Below, piece after piece: positions 24,488 to 25,862 of a stretch of DNA of 25,862 nt. Position numbers and translations under genes: made by a program. Source of the DNA: CAYGAW01 sp964347945 (GTDB taxonomy: Bacteria; Chloroflexota; Anaerolineae; UBA7937; B3-Chlor); the NCBI GenBank assembly GCA_964347945.1, contig CAYGAW010000174.1, positions 1 to 25,862 of the forward strand, read 5' to 3'. Within the stretch, counting starts at the first letter, position 1. Every line of letters begins with the position of its first letter. The notes below the pieces were generated by a model that was not told the origin of the DNA, made no database searches, and saw only the letters and a program-made list of their open reading frames with translations.

Positions 24488-24927
24488 CCAAACTATGGAT
24501 CGAACTGGTCAGCCCTGACCGGATTGTGTACAGCGATGATCAGGTGGACATGGTGATCGCCCCCGGGGCCGATGGGGAACTGGGGATACTTCCCAGCCAT
24601 GCGCCGCTCGTGACAGCACTAGGGGTTGGGGAGTTGAGGATCAGGAAGGGGGCAGAAGAGGAGTGCTTTGCTGTGCACGGTGGCTTCCTGGAGGTTCTGG
24701 CGAACAAGGTCATCGTGATGGCAGACGTAGCGGAGCGTGCTGAAGAGATTGACCTCGCGCGAGCCGAGGCGGCGAGGGAGCGAGCCGAGAGGAGATATCG
24801 GGAGCGGCCAGAGGGTCTGGATATGGCCCGGTTGCAGGCTGCGCTGCGTCGGTCCAGAGTACGGTTGAAGGTCGCGCGCCGGAGGAGACGCCGACCCAGC
24901 ATGGAGATGCCCAGGGAAGAAGCGTAG
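24484..24927 (+). CDS. atpC: F-type ATP synthase subunit epsilon
   Basis: A 147-aa protein, a little longer than usual (about 130-140). The N-terminal beta sandwich shows VSPDRIVYSDDQVDMVIAPGADGELGILPSHAPLVT and the GGFLEV strand. The C-terminal helical hairpin follows from about 85 (DLARAEAARERAERR). The end is unusually basic: residues 122-137 contain eleven Arg/Lys, including six arginines in a row. The N-terminal domain holds gamma to the c-ring, while the C-terminal helices can inhibit ATP hydrolysis by contacting the DELSEED region of beta. The ATG overlaps the atpD stop by 4 nt. Confidence 0.95.
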   Translation: MTKLWIELVSPDRIVYSDDQVDMVIAPGADGELGILPSHAPLVTALGVGELRIRKGAEEECFAVHGGFLEVLANKVIVMADVAERAEEIDLARAEAARERAERRYRERPEGLDMARLQAALRRSRVRLKVARRRRRRPSMEMPREEA

Positions 24928-24953
24928 CCGGGACGACATGACATGCACCCGGC
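24927..24953 (+). other. Hairpin between atpC and mreB
   Basis: GCCGGG (24927-24932) pairs with CCCGGC (24948-24953) around a 15-nt loop containing two CATG units. It starts at the last base of the atpC stop codon. No U-tract follows, and mreB begins 17 nt later, so it may attenuate rather than end readthrough from the atp operon. Confidence 0.35.
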
Positions 24954-24969
24954 ATACTGAGGAGCATAG

Positions 24970-25862
24970 ATGTTCTCCAAGCAGATAGGAGTGGATCTGG
25001 GCACGGTTAACGTGCTCGTCTGGACCAAGGGCAAAGGGATTGTGCTCTTTGAACCGTCCGTTGTGGCCCTGTCGACCCACGACAACAGGATTGTGGCCCT
25101 GGGCCGGGAGGCTCAGGCCATGGTGGGCCGAACTCCAGAGAGTGTTGAGGTATTGTCACCTCTTCGTGAGGGCGTCATCGCCGATTATGTGGTGACGGAG
25201 CTCATGCTCCGCTATTTCATCTCTGGTGTAGTGGGTCGCGTTCGTCTGTTCAAGCCCGAGATAATGATCGCTGTTCCCATTGGCGTAACGACGGTAGAGA
25301 AACGCGCTGTCCATGACGCCGCGATTCAGGCGGGCGCCAAAGTGGCTCATCTCATCCCTGAGCCGTTGGCCGCAGGCCTCGGCGCGGGGATGCCCATAGA
25401 TACCCCCTCAGGCAATTTCGTAGTGAACATCGGCGGCGGCACCAGTGAGGCAGCCCTGATTGCCATGAATGATATCGTGGTCAGTGGCGCCGTCCGCGTG
25501 GCGGGCATCAGACTCAGTGAAGCCATCGCTGCCTACATGAAGCGGAAGTACAACCTGATGGTTGGGGATCAGACGGCGGAAGAGATAAAGATTCAGATCG
25601 GCAGCGCTCTGCCCATGGAAGACGAGCTGACCATGGAGGTCCGTGGTCGGGACATAGTTGCCGGGTTGCCGAGGATTGTCACCGTTTCGTCCACGGAAGT
25701 GACGGAAGCGATTGCCGAGCCGCTGGCCACCATCGTCTCAGCGATAAAAGGGGTGCTGGAGAAGACTCCCCCCGAATTGGCTGCCGACATCATAGATCGG
25801 GGAGTGGTGATGACTGGCGGGGGATCTCTCCTGCGGAACATGGACCGTTTTCTGACACAGGA
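24970..25862 (+). CDS. mreB: MreB/Mbl-type bacterial actin (3' end outside window)
   Basis: 297 residues are visible of a protein usually about 340 long; the frame is open at the right edge. The ATG follows GAGGAG by 5 nt. Phosphate motif 1 is VDLGTVN (8-14). FEPSVVAL, VPIGVTTVEKRAV (with Glu110 at the position of the catalytic glutamate), LIPEPLAAGLGAG, KYNLMVG, TAEEIKIQIGSA and the adenosine motif TGGGSLL follow in family order. Phosphate motif 2 reads VVNIGGGTSE, with Asn153 where MreB and other actins have Asp. MreB filaments guide cell-wall synthesis at the membrane. The gene follows atpC by 42 nt and may be read from the same transcript. A paralogue rather than the main MreB is possible. 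Confidence 0.92.
   Translation, partial: MFSKQIGVDLGTVNVLVWTKGKGIVLFEPSVVALSTHDNRIVALGREAQAMVGRTPESVEVLSPLREGVIADYVVTELMLRYFISGVVGRVRLFKPEIMIAVPIGVTTVEKRAVHDAAIQAGAKVAHLIPEPLAAGLGAGMPIDTPSGNFVVNIGGGTSEAALIAMNDIVVSGAVRVAGIRLSEAIAAYMKRKYNLMVGDQTAEEIKIQIGSALPMEDELTMEVRGRDIVAGLPRIVTVSSTEVTEAIAEPLATIVSAIKGVLEKTPPELAADIIDRGVVMTGGGSLLRNMDRFLTQ

Overview
The window reads as GC-rich bacterial chromosome. The gene content suggests a Chloroflexota bacterium of the Anaerolineae type: HAAS-like and MoxR/DUF58/DUF4129 membrane genes, a very large O-antigen-ligase-TPR protein, a TM1367-like cyclophilin-fold protein, and an F-type ATP synthase operon followed by mreB. This placement is inferred from gene content; no rRNA, tRNA, CRISPR array or mobile element was seen.

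Layout. (1) Positions 1-1049, plus strand: the tail of a HAAS-like membrane protein and a conserved six-helix membrane protein. (2) Positions 1050-1431: a 382-bp non-coding stretch with a hairpin, a TATAAT box and a long leader hairpin. (3) Positions 1432-5198, plus strand: a tight moxR - DUF58 - DUF4129 operon. It ends in a 25-nt perfect palindrome that includes the last stop codon. (4) Positions 5411-17308, minus strand: a nine-gene run. In transcription order it encodes a radical SAM protein, a GT4 glycosyltransferase, two SDR sugar-nucleotide epimerases/decarboxylases, a 1208-aa O-antigen-ligase/TPR protein, a WecA/MraY-type phosphoglycosyltransferase, a nucleotide-sugar 6-dehydrogenase, an eIF2B-alpha-like protein and a CinA-type MoCF protein. 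(5) Positions 17490-17867, plus strand: a TM1367-like protein. (6) Positions 18019-24927, plus strand: atpZ/I-atpB-atpE-atpF-atpH-atpA-atpG-atpD-atpC behind a near-consensus sigma-70-type promoter. (7) Position 24970 to the right edge: mreB, incomplete.

How the genes work together. The minus-strand run is a surface-polysaccharide module. The SDRs and the dehydrogenase would make sugar nucleotides, the WecA-like enzyme would load the first sugar phosphate on a polyprenyl carrier, the GT4 would extend it, and the ligase-like protein would polymerise or transfer it. The atp operon encodes a complete F1Fo proton-type synthase apart from one departure: the delta subunit (atpH) is only 84 aa and holds just the C-terminal, b-binding half. 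Alpha nevertheless keeps the N-terminal helix that normally docks the missing half.

The points most worth a second look are the half-length delta, an MreB with Asp-to-Asn in its second phosphate motif, an eIF2B-like protein lacking the isomerase cysteine, a cysteine cluster at the AtpB N-terminus, and the structured leader of the moxR operon. I did not find a clearly new multi-gene system. The truncated-delta ATP synthase is the closest thing to one.
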